Of a DNA stretch of 64,000 bases, positions 41,465 to 50,014 are shown in pieces (the stretch's first letter is position 1; the number at the start of each line of letters is the position of its first letter). Both the position numbers and the translations under genes were made by a program. Source of the DNA: Mongoliitalea lutea. GTDB lineage: Bacteria; Bacteroidota; Bacteroidia; Cytophagales; Cyclobacteriaceae. The stretch spans positions 1 through 64,000 of the forward strand of contig NZ_BMYF01000010.1 of the NCBI RefSeq assembly GCF_014652135.1, read 5' to 3'. The notes beneath the pieces were generated by a model that saw nothing but the letters and a program-made list of their open reading frames with translations, was not told where the DNA came from and did no database searches.

Positions 41465-42118
41465 CTAATCTCTCTTCTTCAAATCCCCTCTCTTGATGGA
41501 TTGGATGAATTTGTTCCAGGCAAATGGGTCAAGCAGTGTAAACGGTCTCGGTCCGTAGCGGTCCTGGATCTGCATGACTTGGTTTTGTCGGAAGTAGCGC
41601 ATGTTTTCATTCCCGGAAGCTGGCATATTTTCAGCCCATCGGAGTAGGGTTTCCGAACTCATATTACCCCTTGTGTCTATGGCCATCGGGGCTTCATAGT
41701 TCATGGCTAGAATTTGACGTTTAAATTCGTCTTCCGTTGGGAAAGGCATGACCTCGATTTCAGCAAGTGCGATTTCGTCTACTTGCATGGTTAAGATAAG
41801 TGATATCTTATCATCCTCTAGCTTCTCAGGAACTTTGAATGTTTGTTTTTGTAAACCTATAAAAGAGAAAATCACGCTATCACCTTCCAAAACAGGTAAA
41901 GAGAAATAACCATATCTACCAGAACTGGTACCACGTCCCTTTTTTGGAACATATACGTTTACGCCAGGTACGGCATCTGTACTGTCTGAATTTAAGATTA
42001 TCCCCGAGAGCTGTATAACTTTTCGCTCCTCTTTTGTTTGCGCATGTGCTTCCTGCGACTGGCTTAGCAACAGTCCAAAAAATACAAGGGTAATGATATG
42101 GTAAATATGTACTCTCAA
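41465..42118 (-). CDS. Exported protein with carboxypeptidase-regulatory-like domain
   Basis: This 217-aa protein has a signal peptide (LVFFGLLLSQSQEAHAQ). One CarboxypepD-reg-like beta-sandwich follows (about residues 38-115: QLSGIILNSDS, GVNVYVPKKGRGTSS, GYFSLPVLEGDSVIFSFIG). The helical C-terminal part has no known motif. The same N-domain begins many TonB receptors, but no barrel follows here. It is probably periplasmic or at the outer membrane. It diverges from the ArsR-type regulator gene across about 120 bases. Confidence 0.75.
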   Translation of the reverse strand: MRVHIYHIITLVFFGLLLSQSQEAHAQTKEERKVIQLSGIILNSDSTDAVPGVNVYVPKKGRGTSSGRYGYFSLPVLEGDSVIFSFIGLQKQTFKVPEKLEDDKISLILTMQVDEIALAEIEVMPFPTEDEFKRQILAMNYEAPMAIDTRGNMSSETLLRWAENMPASGNENMRYFRQNQVMQIQDRYGPRPFTLLDPFAWNKFIQSIKRGDLKKRD

Positions 42119-42239
42119 TGTGTATTAATTCTTTCGTTGAAAATAGGTTTTAGCCTTTCAGCTAAATTTCCCATAATATTAGCTCAATTTACATTCTATT
42201 CCTTAATTTCATACCATAAAAATTGGTTAAAAGTTACAA

Positions 42240-42623
42240 ATGCGCCTCAAAAACATCAGTTTGAGTTATGGAATGCGAATTTTTAAAGCCCTTTCTGAAG
42301 AAGCGAGGGTTCGGATTTTGCATCTATTACTGGAAAATAAAGAGCTTTCAATTTCGGATTTAGAGCATATTCTCGATTTCACTCAAACCAAGACTAGCAG
42401 ACACCTAGGTTATTTGAAAAACGCAGGCTTAGTCGGAAGCAGGAGGGTCGATCAGTGGATTTTTTACTACATTTTGGATGAGGCACAAGAGATCATCGGT
42501 CAGATTTTTACATTTATTCAAAAAGATGTGAACCTCATCCGAGATCAGGAGGTTTACAAAATATTGGATTCCAACCGGGAGTTGGCCAAAAACAAAATCC
42601 AAAATAATCCATACAGAAGATAA
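42240..42623 (+). CDS. ArsR-family winged-helix regulator
   Basis: This 127-aa protein has a winged helix-turn-helix: RIFKALSEEARVRILHLLL, LSISDLEHILDFTQTKTSRHLGYL as the recognition region, then VGSRRVDQWIFYYIL as the wing. No obvious metal-binding Cys/His set is present, so it is probably not a classical metal sensor. A helical C-terminus may serve dimerisation. It lies 12 bases upstream of the HAD phosphatase gene and is probably co-transcribed with it and possibly lpdA. Confidence 0.85.
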   Translation: MRLKNISLSYGMRIFKALSEEARVRILHLLLENKELSISDLEHILDFTQTKTSRHLGYLKNAGLVGSRRVDQWIFYYILDEAQEIIGQIFTFIQKDVNLIRDQEVYKILDSNRELAKNKIQNNPYRR

Positions 42624-42635
42624 CCGTTCTTTTTC

Positions 42636-43331
42636 TTGAAAAAATACACCCATATCCTCTTTGATCTGGACCATACCCTTTGGGACTACGATCGCAATGT
42701 TCAGGAATCTCTCAGCGAGCTTTATGAAGTTTATCAATTAATCGAGTCAGGCTTTGCCTCTGCTCAGGACTTTATCCAAGCATTCTACGCCGTTAATTTT
42801 AAGTTGTGGGCCATGTATGATGTGGGTAAAATTGATAAAAAAGGCTTAAGAGAAACACGTTTTAAATTGATTTTCCAGCATGCAGGCCTTGATGATGTTT
42901 GGGCTACTCCAGCGATGGAAGCGGATTTTATGCATCGCACCTCGAGCAAAAATCATTTATTGCCTTATGCTTTTGAAATCTTGGAATACCTGAAACCTCA
43001 CTATGGCTTGCACATCATTTCCAATGGATTCAATGAAAGTCAATTTAAAAAAATGGAAGCTTCGGGACTGAGTCCTTATTTTGATTTGGTGATCACTTCC
43101 GAAACAACTGGTCATAAAAAGCCTGATCCGCGGATTTTTCAATATGCTTTGGATCAATTAGGGATTCGACATACAGATACGATTATGATCGGGGATAACC
43201 CTAATTCAGATATTTTGGGAGCTATTCGAGCCAATGTGGATTCCGTGTATTTTGATCCTTATGAGAAAGGAATTGAATATAATCCCACGTATACCATTCG
43301 TCATTTAAAGGAGTTGGAAGGGATTCTTTAA
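42636..43331 (+). CDS. YjjG-like HAD-superfamily nucleotidase
   Basis: Translation appears to start at TTG (42636) to give a 231-aa protein beginning KKYTHILFDLDHTLWDYD, the HAD motif I with both Asp. Motif II is IISNGFNESQF, the motif III lysine lies in GHKKPDPRIF, and the motif IV acidic pair lies in TIMIGDNPNSDI. A helical cap follows motif I. The length and the LDHTLWD pattern match the YjjG non-canonical pyrimidine nucleotidase group, which cleans up modified nucleotides. The HAD assignment is firm; the substrate is inferred. Confidence 0.88.
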   Translation: MKKYTHILFDLDHTLWDYDRNVQESLSELYEVYQLIESGFASAQDFIQAFYAVNFKLWAMYDVGKIDKKGLRETRFKLIFQHAGLDDVWATPAMEADFMHRTSSKNHLLPYAFEILEYLKPHYGLHIISNGFNESQFKKMEASGLSPYFDLVITSETTGHKKPDPRIFQYALDQLGIRHTDTIMIGDNPNSDILGAIRANVDSVYFDPYEKGIEYNPTYTIRHLKELEGIL

Positions 43332-43354
43332 TTTTTTTGTATGACCAAAAGCCT

Positions 43355-43362
43355 TATTTTTG
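43355..43362 (+). promoter_or_regulatory. Possible -7 promoter box of lpdA (TATTTTTG)
   Basis: TATTTTTG lies about 30 bases before the lpdA start, and a TTTG about 15 bases further upstream could serve as the -33 element. The spacing is shorter than usual, so this is tentative. Confidence 0.35.
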
Positions 43363-43394
43363 CGTAGCTTATTTGAAAATCAAACATTAAGAAT

Positions 43395-44795
43395 ATGTCT
43401 TCAACAAAATATGATGTAATTGTAGTAGGGTCTGGTCCTGGGGGGTATGTAGCAGCAATCCGTGCAGCACAATTGGGCTTGAAAATAGCGATAGTAGAGG
43501 CTGCTGAATTGGGCGGTATCTGTTTGAACTGGGGCTGTATCCCAACCAAAGCTTTGATCAAAAGTGCACAGGTGTTTGAATATATCAATCACTCCGAAGA
43601 CTACGGTATCAAGGTAAGCGGTGCTGAGGTTGACTTTGGAGGCATGATCAAAAGAAGCCGTGATGTGGCTGCTGGTATGTCCAAAGGCATTCAGTTCTTG
43701 ATGAAGAAAAATAAAATCGACCAATTGTTGGGATGGGGTAAAGTTCAGCCTGGTAAAAAGATAGAGGTTGCTGATAAGGATGGTAAAAAGACGGTTTATT
43801 CCGCAGACCATATCATCATCGCAACAGGTGGGCGTGCAAGAGAGTTGCCAGCATTGAAAATCGACGATAAAAAGATCGTGGGTTACCGCAAGGCAATGAC
43901 TTTGGAAGAGAAGCCTAGCAAAATGATTGTCGTAGGTTCCGGTGCTATTGGAGTGGAGTTTGCCTATGTGTATAGCTCTATTGGTACAGAGGTGACAATC
44001 GTTGAGTTTATGGACAGGATTGTTCCGAATGAGGACGAGGAAGTATCTAAAGCTTTGGAGAAAATCTACAAGAAGAATGGTGTAAAAATCATGACTTCAA
44101 CCGAAGTGACGGCTGTAGATACCAAAGGTAAAGGCTGTAAAGTTACTGTTAAAGATAAAAAAGGAAACGAATCGGTGTTGGAGTGTGATGTAGTACTATC
44201 TGCTGTAGGTGTTGTTTCCAACATTGAGAACATTGGTTTGGAAGATGTCGGTATCTTGGTAGAGAAAGGTAAAATCAAGGTAGACGAATATTACAAAACC
44301 AATATGCCGGGTTATTATGCAATTGGTGATGTGACTTCAGGTCCAGCATTAGCACACGTAGCCTCAGCAGAAGGCATCATCTGCGTGGAGAAAATTGCCG
44401 GTCATCACCCCGAAGCTTTGGATTATAATAACATCCCAGGATGTACCTATTGTATTCCGGAAATCGCCTCAGTTGGGTATACGGAAGCAAAAGCAAAAGA
44501 AGCAGGTTATGACGTGAAGGTGGGTAAATTCCCATTCTCGGCATCAGGTAAGGCATCTGCGGCAGGTGCTAAAGATGGTTTCGTGAAATTGATTTTCGAT
44601 GCCAAATACGGTGAGTTGCTAGGAGCACACATGATTGGTGCCAATGTGACGGAGATGATTGCTGAGATTGTAGCTATCCGTAAACTGGAAACTACTGGTC
44701 ATGAGTTGATTAAGACTGTTCATCCGCATCCAACCATGTCTGAGGCAGTGATGGAAGCTGCAGCGGCTGCATACGATGAAGTGATTCACTTATAA
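43395..44795 (+). CDS. lpdA: Dihydrolipoyl dehydrogenase
   Basis: This 466-aa E3 component of 2-oxoacid dehydrogenase complexes reoxidises dihydrolipoamide with NAD+. Visible features are the FAD site VVGSGPGGYVAAIRAAQLG, the redox-active disulfide in GGICLNWGCIPTKAL, the NAD site IVVGSGAIGVEFAYVYS, the FAD-binding GYYAIGDVTSGPALAH, and the C-terminal catalytic His-Glu in HPHPTMSEAVMEA. It is full length. No E1 or E2 gene lies nearby. A clear terminator follows. Confidence 0.96.
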   Translation: MSSTKYDVIVVGSGPGGYVAAIRAAQLGLKIAIVEAAELGGICLNWGCIPTKALIKSAQVFEYINHSEDYGIKVSGAEVDFGGMIKRSRDVAAGMSKGIQFLMKKNKIDQLLGWGKVQPGKKIEVADKDGKKTVYSADHIIIATGGRARELPALKIDDKKIVGYRKAMTLEEKPSKMIVVGSGAIGVEFAYVYSSIGTEVTIVEFMDRIVPNEDEEVSKALEKIYKKNGVKIMTSTEVTAVDTKGKGCKVTVKDKKGNESVLECDVVLSAVGVVSNIENIGLEDVGILVEKGKIKVDEYYKTNMPGYYAIGDVTSGPALAHVASAEGIICVEKIAGHHPEALDYNNIPGCTYCIPEIASVGYTEAKAKEAGYDVKVGKFPFSASGKASAAGAKDGFVKLIFDAKYGELLGAHMIGANVTEMIAEIVAIRKLETTGHELIKTVHPHPTMSEAVMEAAAAAYDEVIHL

Positions 44796-44823
44796 TTATT
44801 GAATAAATTTTCTTACATTCGAA

Positions 44824-44853
44824 ACACAAGGTTAAACAATTGACCTTGTGTTT
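44824..44853 (+). terminator. Terminator after lpdA
   Basis: ACACAAGGT and ACCTTGTGT form the stem with a loop containing AAACAATTG, followed by TTTTTATTTTAT. Confidence 0.8.
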
Positions 44854-44888
44854 TTATTTTATAAGGGATTTCCCAAATATTCTAACCA

Positions 44889-45422
44889 TTGGAAGAAAAA
44901 GAACTAATAGCAGGTTTACGGGCAAAAGACCGAAAAACGGTCGATTACCTGTATGAGAATTATTCTAGGGCCTTGTTTACAGTCATCAGCCGGATCATTA
45001 CCGATCAGGAGATAGCGGAGGAGGTTTTTCATGATGCCTTTATCAAGATTACCAAAAAGGTTGATTCCTATGATGAGTCAAAAGGCCGATTGTATACGTG
45101 GATGGCCAATATTTGCCGTAATGCAGCCATTGATCGCACGAGATCCAAAGAGTTTTCACAAGACAGTAAGACCAATACCATAGATGACTACGTATATGGA
45201 TTGGAGGGCACCGAAGGTACGGTAGCATTTACCGATGGTATAGGTGTCAAGGAACTGATGGATCATCTCAATTTGGAGCAGCGTTTTGTGATCGAGTGTA
45301 TGTACTTTAAAGGATACACGCACTCAGAGATTTCAGAGGAATTTGACATACCTTTGGGGACCGTTAAGTCCCGTATCAGAGCAGCCTTAGTCGTATTAAA
45401 AAAGAAATTAGATAAAATATAG
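44889..45422 (+). CDS. ECF-type RNA polymerase sigma factor
   Basis: This 177-aa protein starts at TTG (44889). Sigma region 2 has LYENYSRALFTVISRIITD, then AEEVFHDAFIKITKKVDSYD and LYTWMANICRNAAIDRTRS. Region 4 has LNLEQRFVIECMYFKGYTHSEISEEFDIPLGTVKSRIRAAL. It directs transcription of an extracytoplasmic-stress regulon. The stop codon overlaps the start of the downstream anti-sigma gene by one base (TAGTG), the usual sigma/anti-sigma coupling. Confidence 0.93.
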   Translation: MEEKELIAGLRAKDRKTVDYLYENYSRALFTVISRIITDQEIAEEVFHDAFIKITKKVDSYDESKGRLYTWMANICRNAAIDRTRSKEFSQDSKTNTIDDYVYGLEGTEGTVAFTDGIGVKELMDHLNLEQRFVIECMYFKGYTHSEISEEFDIPLGTVKSRIRAALVVLKKKLDKI

Positions 45423-46225
45423 TGGACATTCAATCATACATAGCATCTGGAAAACTCGAACTCTTTGTGTTAGGAGAGTTGAGTGAACGGGAAGAAGCCG
45501 AGGTGTTGGAAATGGCTGCAAGGTATCCTGAAATCAGGGAAGAGCTCAATCAAATTGAGGATGCTTTTTTCCAGTTGGATAACCAAACAGGCAAAGCTCC
45601 ATCTGCTGGTTTGAAATCCAAGGTAATGGCAACTTGGGAAAGAGAAGTTTTGGGCGCCGCCGAACAAGCTGAAACCAAAATAATTCCTATGCAACCTTGG
45701 AAGACCTACTTTGTTGCCGCAAGTATTGCAGCGGTTTTTGCTTCAGCGGTAGCGGTTTATTTTGCTAGTCAGTACTTTAGTTTGGATCAGCGTTTTATGG
45801 CGCTTTTGGATGAAAAGGCCGTCCTTGTAGAAGATTTGAATCAATACAAGGTAAACTATGAGCAGACGGAAACTCAATTAGACGTATTACTGACGGGCAA
45901 TTTCACTAAAATCCCTATGAAAGGTGAGCCTTTTGAAATCCAAAAAGAGGCTAAAGTTGATGTTTGGTGGGATCAATCGGCTGCAAAGGTCTTTGTTTCT
46001 GTCAATCAGTTAGCCTCACTTTCGGAAGATTTGGATTATCAATTATGGGCAATCGGTGATGCAGGTCCGATAGGAATTGGATTAGTAAATCCGGGCCAAG
46101 CATATTCTTTGCAACAAATGGAATCCGTATTGGCCGCAGGAGCTTTTGCAATAACCATAGAGCCTAAAGGCGGTAGTGAAAGCCCTACCTTAGAAAAGCT
46201 GGTGGTAATTGGAAATGTGGGGTAA
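45422..46225 (+). CDS. Anti-sigma factor (RskA-like)
   Basis: This 267-aa membrane protein starts at GTG (45422). Its cytoplasmic N-terminus (about 1-90) lacks the HxxxCxxC zinc motif of ZAS anti-sigma factors. One membrane helix lies at about 96-115 (YFVAASIAAVFASAVAVYF), then a coiled segment, and the C-terminal RskA-like domain is VDVWWDQSAAKVFVSVNQLA followed by DYQLWAIGDAGPIGIGLV. It is expected to hold the upstream ECF sigma factor inactive until the C-terminal domain is degraded. The activating signal is not visible. Confidence 0.88.
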   Translation: MDIQSYIASGKLELFVLGELSEREEAEVLEMAARYPEIREELNQIEDAFFQLDNQTGKAPSAGLKSKVMATWEREVLGAAEQAETKIIPMQPWKTYFVAASIAAVFASAVAVYFASQYFSLDQRFMALLDEKAVLVEDLNQYKVNYEQTETQLDVLLTGNFTKIPMKGEPFEIQKEAKVDVWWDQSAAKVFVSVNQLASLSEDLDYQLWAIGDAGPIGIGLVNPGQAYSLQQMESVLAAGAFAITIEPKGGSESPTLEKLVVIGNVG

Positions 46226-46243
46226 ACTCAGAAAAGTTAAATC

Positions 46244-46276
46244 AAAAAAAGCCAGTTAGCAAAACTGGCTTTTTTG
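46244..46276. terminator. Bidirectional terminator after the anti-sigma gene
   Basis: AAAAAAAGCCAGTT pairs with AACTGGCTTTTTTG. It serves the convergent genes at 45422..46225 and 46279..47214. Confidence 0.85.
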
Positions 46277-46278
46277 GT

Positions 46279-47214
46279 TTAAAAATTAACGTAAATGTAA
46301 TTATGCTCTCCATTCGCAAACAACTCCATAATCGCATATCCTCTATCCGTAAGCTCGTAAGGTTCATCTTTCCACCAATTGCCACAAACAGCGCCACTGC
46401 AATGATACATGATGTCGTGATACTTTAAGCTTTCAACGAGGTGAATATGTCCCGAAATGCAGGATTTGATATTTTTATGTTTATAAAATAAGTTGATAAG
46501 GGATTTGGCATCGATGTGCATCCAAGCACCTGGAACTACCCAGTCACCTGATTCAGCATTATCTCCATCTAAAAACGGGGTCGCTCCCAAAATTGGAATG
46601 TGTGACACAATCAAAATAGGCTCCTCTGATGGGATATCTTGTAATGTTTGTTCAAGCCAGTTGCGCTGAGCTAGGTCAAGTTTGGCAGTATACCATGTGC
46701 CGTCGGGTTTTTGTTGGGTACTATCCAGCACAATAAAATGCCACCCTTTTTCTGAAAACGAATAATAAGGTCGGTCCAACCCATGTTCCCGTAACGCCCA
46801 AGCTTTTCCTGGGTAAGGCTCTTGAACGGGAGTCTTTCCCCAGACATCATGGTTTCCCAAACAATGATAAAACTTCAATTGAGGATAGTCTTTTTTAATA
46901 GCTCTCCAAACTGCCCATTGGGCTTCTGTAGTTGCTTCATCTTCCCTTAAGGCATCCATAATCAAATCACCTCCATTGATGAAGAAATCTATGGGTTTTT
47001 CGTCTCGTAAAATTTGATCTAAACACTTCCTTACTCCAGCTTCTGAAACTTCCCCAGGTTGAAGATGCATGTCAGTCAAATGTGCAATTCGTAAAATAGG
47101 CTCGATATCATTGCTGGAAGGGATTCCATGAGCTGCCGTAGATAGCATTACAGAACCTGCTGTTCCAATTCCAAGTTTTTTTAGTACGCTTCTTCGGGTG
47201 GCTGATTTTTTCAT
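46279..47214 (-). CDS. Tat-exported metallophosphoesterase
   Basis: This 311-aa calcineurin-like phosphoesterase has a twin-arginine-type signal (TRRSVLKKLGIGTAGSVML). Metal-binding motifs are HLTDMHLQ (D-x-H), NGGDLIMD (GGD), CLGNHDVWG (GNHD), IVSHIPIL and SGHIHLVE. It is exported folded to the periplasm and hydrolyses an unknown phosphoester. It lies seven bases downstream of the SIMPL gene on the same strand, probably in one operon. TatC is encoded at 13614..14456. Confidence 0.9.
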   Translation of the reverse strand: MKKSATRRSVLKKLGIGTAGSVMLSTAAHGIPSSNDIEPILRIAHLTDMHLQPGEVSEAGVRKCLDQILRDEKPIDFFINGGDLIMDALREDEATTEAQWAVWRAIKKDYPQLKFYHCLGNHDVWGKTPVQEPYPGKAWALREHGLDRPYYSFSEKGWHFIVLDSTQQKPDGTWYTAKLDLAQRNWLEQTLQDIPSEEPILIVSHIPILGATPFLDGDNAESGDWVVPGAWMHIDAKSLINLFYKHKNIKSCISGHIHLVESLKYHDIMYHCSGAVCGNWWKDEPYELTDRGYAIMELFANGEHNYIYVNF

Positions 47215-47220
47215 GAGAGT

Positions 47221-47952
47221 TTACTTGACCGCATAACTCAACCGCATGGTAATGGAGGCTGTTTTTTCTTTAGAAGATGTATTAAAAGTCCCTCCCCAAG
47301 AATAATCTTCTGTGGAATTTAAGCCTGTAATCTGGAAAATACCCATATTGGCAGAGAATAGCTTTCCTAATCGGGCGCCCGAGTTTTCGGCGGTTTTTTC
47401 GGCACGAATACGGGCGTCTTCGGTAGCACGGGAGATCATTTCGATTTTCAAACTCTCCAATTCAGTGTAGTAAAAACGCGGAGCTTGAGAATAGAATTTC
47501 ACACCCTGAAGTAGGAGTTCGGTTATTTCTCGGCTGATCTGTTCTACTTTTTCCACCTCCTTGGATTCTACTTGCAAGGTTTGGTTGAGTTCATAACCCA
47601 AAAAAGTCTGTCCCATGTAATTCCCCGAGCTGCTGTAGTTTTGTCTGTATTGCGGGATAGTACTTACTGCTTGAAAAATGATATTTTCCTTAGGAATACC
47701 TTTAGCTACCAAATAGGCCAATACCTCCTTTCTGTCCCTCTCCAAATCAGCATAGGCTATTTTGATATCCACATTGTCCCGGCTAAAATTTCCTTCCCAC
47801 ACGACCAAATCAGAGGTGAAGTTTTTTTGTCCAAGTCCCGTCACATCCACAGTGCCGGATTTTTTATTTCGGTTGATGATGGCATTTCCCAAGAGGGCTG
47901 CTGCTACGATGATTGCAATTGCAAAAATGACCGCGGATACATGTTTTTTCAT
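47221..47952 (-). CDS. SIMPL-domain (DUF541) exported protein
   Basis: This 243-aa protein has an N-terminal membrane segment or uncleaved signal (VIFAIAIIVAAALLGNAII). The SIMPL/DUF541 fold follows, recognisable from GTVDVTGLGQKNFTSDLVVW, the helix DLERDRKEVLAYLVAKGIP, then YELNQTLQVESKEVEKV and the later RIRAEKTAENSGARLGKLFS. The family forms large periplasmic or outer-membrane-associated oligomers with stress-related roles that are poorly defined. It is first in the two-gene unit with the phosphoesterase. Confidence 0.85.
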   Translation of the reverse strand: MKKHVSAVIFAIAIIVAAALLGNAIINRNKKSGTVDVTGLGQKNFTSDLVVWEGNFSRDNVDIKIAYADLERDRKEVLAYLVAKGIPKENIIFQAVSTIPQYRQNYSSSGNYMGQTFLGYELNQTLQVESKEVEKVEQISREITELLLQGVKFYSQAPRFYYTELESLKIEMISRATEDARIRAEKTAENSGARLGKLFSANMGIFQITGLNSTEDYSWGGTFNTSSKEKTASITMRLSYAVK

Positions 47953-48038
47953 AGGAGTATATGCTGGAAAATTTCATGGAAGTTACGGAAAAAGTCTAGG
48001 AATCGCTAGTTTCCACAGCTCATAAAAGATGAAAATAA

Positions 48039-48070
48039 AAATGGCTGATTTGTCGTAAACCAGCCATTTT
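48039..48070 (-). terminator. Terminator of the pyrH-frr operon
   Basis: AAAATGGCTG pairs with CAGCCATTTT around a 12-base loop. On the minus strand it is followed by TATTTTCATC. It lies 27 bases after the frr stop codon. Confidence 0.8.
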
Positions 48071-48096
48071 TGAGTAATTAGACTATCTTGATAGAC

Positions 48097-48657
48097 TTAT
48101 ACAGTCATGATATCGGCTTCTTTTTTCACCAACAATTCGTCGATTTTTGCAGAATATTGGTCTGTTAGCTTTTGTACAGTGTCCTCAGCTCTTTTGACAT
48201 CGTCTTCTGATGCTCCGTCTTTTTGAAGTTTGCGAAGACCCTCATTGATATCTTTTCTTACCGAACGGATGGAAATTTTACCTGTTTCACACTCTTGTTT
48301 GGCTTGTTTTACCAGGTTTCTTCTTCGCTCTTCTGTTAATGGTGGAATCGTCAAAATGATGATTTCTCCATTGTTTTGAGGAGCAAGGCCTAAGTCTGAG
48401 TTGATAATAGACTTTTCAATTTCACCGATCAGTGTGCGTTCCCAAGGCTTGATAGTCAAGGTACGGGCATCCGGAGTATTTACAGAAGCTACCTGCGCCA
48501 AGGGAGTAGGCGCCCCATAATAGGAGACCATGATGCCATCCAATAAGTTAGGCATTGCTTTACCCGCACGTATTTTTACCAATTCGCTAGCAGTATGGTC
48601 TACTGCTTTCTGCATGAGTTCTTTAGCTTCGTCTAGATATAATTTGATTTCTTCCAT
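48097..48657 (-). CDS. frr: Ribosome recycling factor
   Basis: This 186-aa protein is of full family length. The L-shaped RRF is recognised by VKIRAGKAMPNLLDGIMV near the N-terminus, YYGAPTPLAQVASVNTPDAR, LTIKPWERTLIGEIEKSI, and TEERRRNLVKQAKQECE. With EF-G it splits ribosomes after termination. It lies six bases downstream of pyrH on the same strand, the common bacterial pyrH-frr pair. Confidence 0.96.
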   Translation of the reverse strand: MEEIKLYLDEAKELMQKAVDHTASELVKIRAGKAMPNLLDGIMVSYYGAPTPLAQVASVNTPDARTLTIKPWERTLIGEIEKSIINSDLGLAPQNNGEIIILTIPPLTEERRRNLVKQAKQECETGKISIRSVRKDINEGLRKLQKDGASEDDVKRAEDTVQKLTDQYSAKIDELLVKKEADIMTV

Positions 48658-48663
48658 GAGATA

Positions 48664-49374
48664 TTAATTGGTTGTGATTAGCGTCCCGATAATTTCACCT
48701 TCAATCAATTTCTTGAGGTTACCGGGTTTATTCATATCAAATACAACAATTGGCAAATTGTTTTCCTGACAGAGCGTAAAGGCTGTCATATCCATGATAT
48801 TGAGGTTTTTTTCGTAGGCCTCTTGGAAGGAAAGGTTGTCGTATTTGGTTGCTGTTTTATCTTTTTCAGGATCTGCTGTGTAGACACCATCTACTCTAGT
48901 GCCCTTCAGGACTACATCTGCTTCTACTTCAATCGCTCTTAAACTTGCGGTAGAGTCCGTAGTAAAATATGGGTTACCAATTCCTGCGCCGAAAATTACA
49001 ATTCTTCCTTTTTCTAAATGGCGGATAGCTCTTCTTCTGATAAAAGGCTCACACACACTCTCTACTTTGATACCGGACATCAGACGGGTGAACATGCCAT
49101 TCTGCTCCAAAGCACTTTGCAAAGCCATAGCATTGATAAGGGTAGCCAGCATGCCCATATAATCTCCCTGAACTCTATCGATGCCAGTGTTTTCAGCCTG
49201 AACACCTCTAAAAATATTACCTCCTCCGATAACGATGGCAACCTCTACGCCCAGTTCTTTGATTTTCTTGATTTCTTGTGCGTATTGGTCAAGCCTGTTG
49301 GGGTCGATGCCGTAGTTTTTCTCTCCCATCAGCGCTTCACCGCTGAGTTTCAGTAATATCCGTTTGTATTTCAT
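48664..49374 (-). CDS. pyrH: UMP kinase
   Basis: This 236-aa amino-acid-kinase-fold enzyme phosphorylates UMP to UDP. Features are [20 protein letters not shown] at the N-terminus, the GGGN turn in [13 protein letters not shown], the UMP site [20 protein letters not shown], and the ATP site region [20 protein letters not shown] followed by [16 protein letters not shown]. It is co-transcribed with frr. Confidence 0.96.
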   Translation of the reverse strand: MKYKRILLKLSGEALMGEKNYGIDPNRLDQYAQEIKKIKELGVEVAIVIGGGNIFRGVQAENTGIDRVQGDYMGMLATLINAMALQSALEQNGMFTRLMSGIKVESVCEPFIRRRAIRHLEKGRIVIFGAGIGNPYFTTDSTASLRAIEVEADVVLKGTRVDGVYTADPEKDKTATKYDNLSFQEAYEKNLNIMDMTAFTLCQENNLPIVVFDMNKPGNLKKLIEGEIIGTLITTN

Positions 49375-49470
49375 TGTTTTGGTGTTTTTGTACGTAATCA
49401 GGTAACCTGCTTTTTGTCTTGGAAATTGGACAAAGATATAAGCTAAGCTACAGATATGGAAAGGGATTCC

Positions 49471-49965
49471 CTAAAATTGAATGAGAATTTGATTTTTCTC
49501 TACGCTGTCACCCTTTTTGATTTTGATCTGTTTGATGACACCATCGCCTGGAGATTTCAAAATATTTTCCATTTTCATGGCTTCCAAAATCAATACAGGG
49601 TCACCTTTTTTCACCGTATCACCCTCCGCAACTTTGATGTCAAAAATCAAACCTGGCATTGGAGCTTTGATATCTTTAGCAGCTGAACCTTGATTCATAT
49701 TTATCCCCAATTTTTCAATCAAACGATCAAATTTATCCTTGATCAAAATGTCGGCAGGTTTATTATTGAGTTTTACTTTGATGGTTTTGGTACTTTCTTC
49801 GATGCTGACAAGCTCCAATGTGTGGGTTGAACCGTTGTTGGAGACTTTAAAAAATCGATCGTCAACCTTTTCGATATCAAAATCAACTAAATTTCCTTCC
49901 AAACTGATTCCTTTTGTACCTTTCTCAAGGTCAAAGGCGTTATTTTTGATAGTTACTGAGTACAT
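49471..49965 (-). CDS. Biotin carboxyl carrier (biotinyl-domain) protein
   Basis: This 164-aa protein has an N-terminal beta-rich domain (about 1-90) resembling the BT domain of acyl-CoA carboxylases. The C-terminal biotinyl domain (about 97-164) has the biotinylated lysine in LILEAMKMENILKSPGDG. Its layout fits the carrier of propionyl- or pyruvate-type carboxylases rather than the Ala/Pro-rich AccB. No carboxylase subunit is adjacent in the window. It is transcribed away from the M1 aminopeptidase across a 49-base gap. Confidence 0.88.
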   Translation of the reverse strand: MYSVTIKNNAFDLEKGTKGISLEGNLVDFDIEKVDDRFFKVSNNGSTHTLELVSIEESTKTIKVKLNNKPADILIKDKFDRLIEKLGINMNQGSAAKDIKAPMPGLIFDIKVAEGDTVKKGDPVLILEAMKMENILKSPGDGVIKQIKIKKGDSVEKNQILIQF

Positions 49966-50014
49966 TTCGGTTATTTTGCGTTAAATATACAATTAATCTT
50001 CAAAAAATATTTTC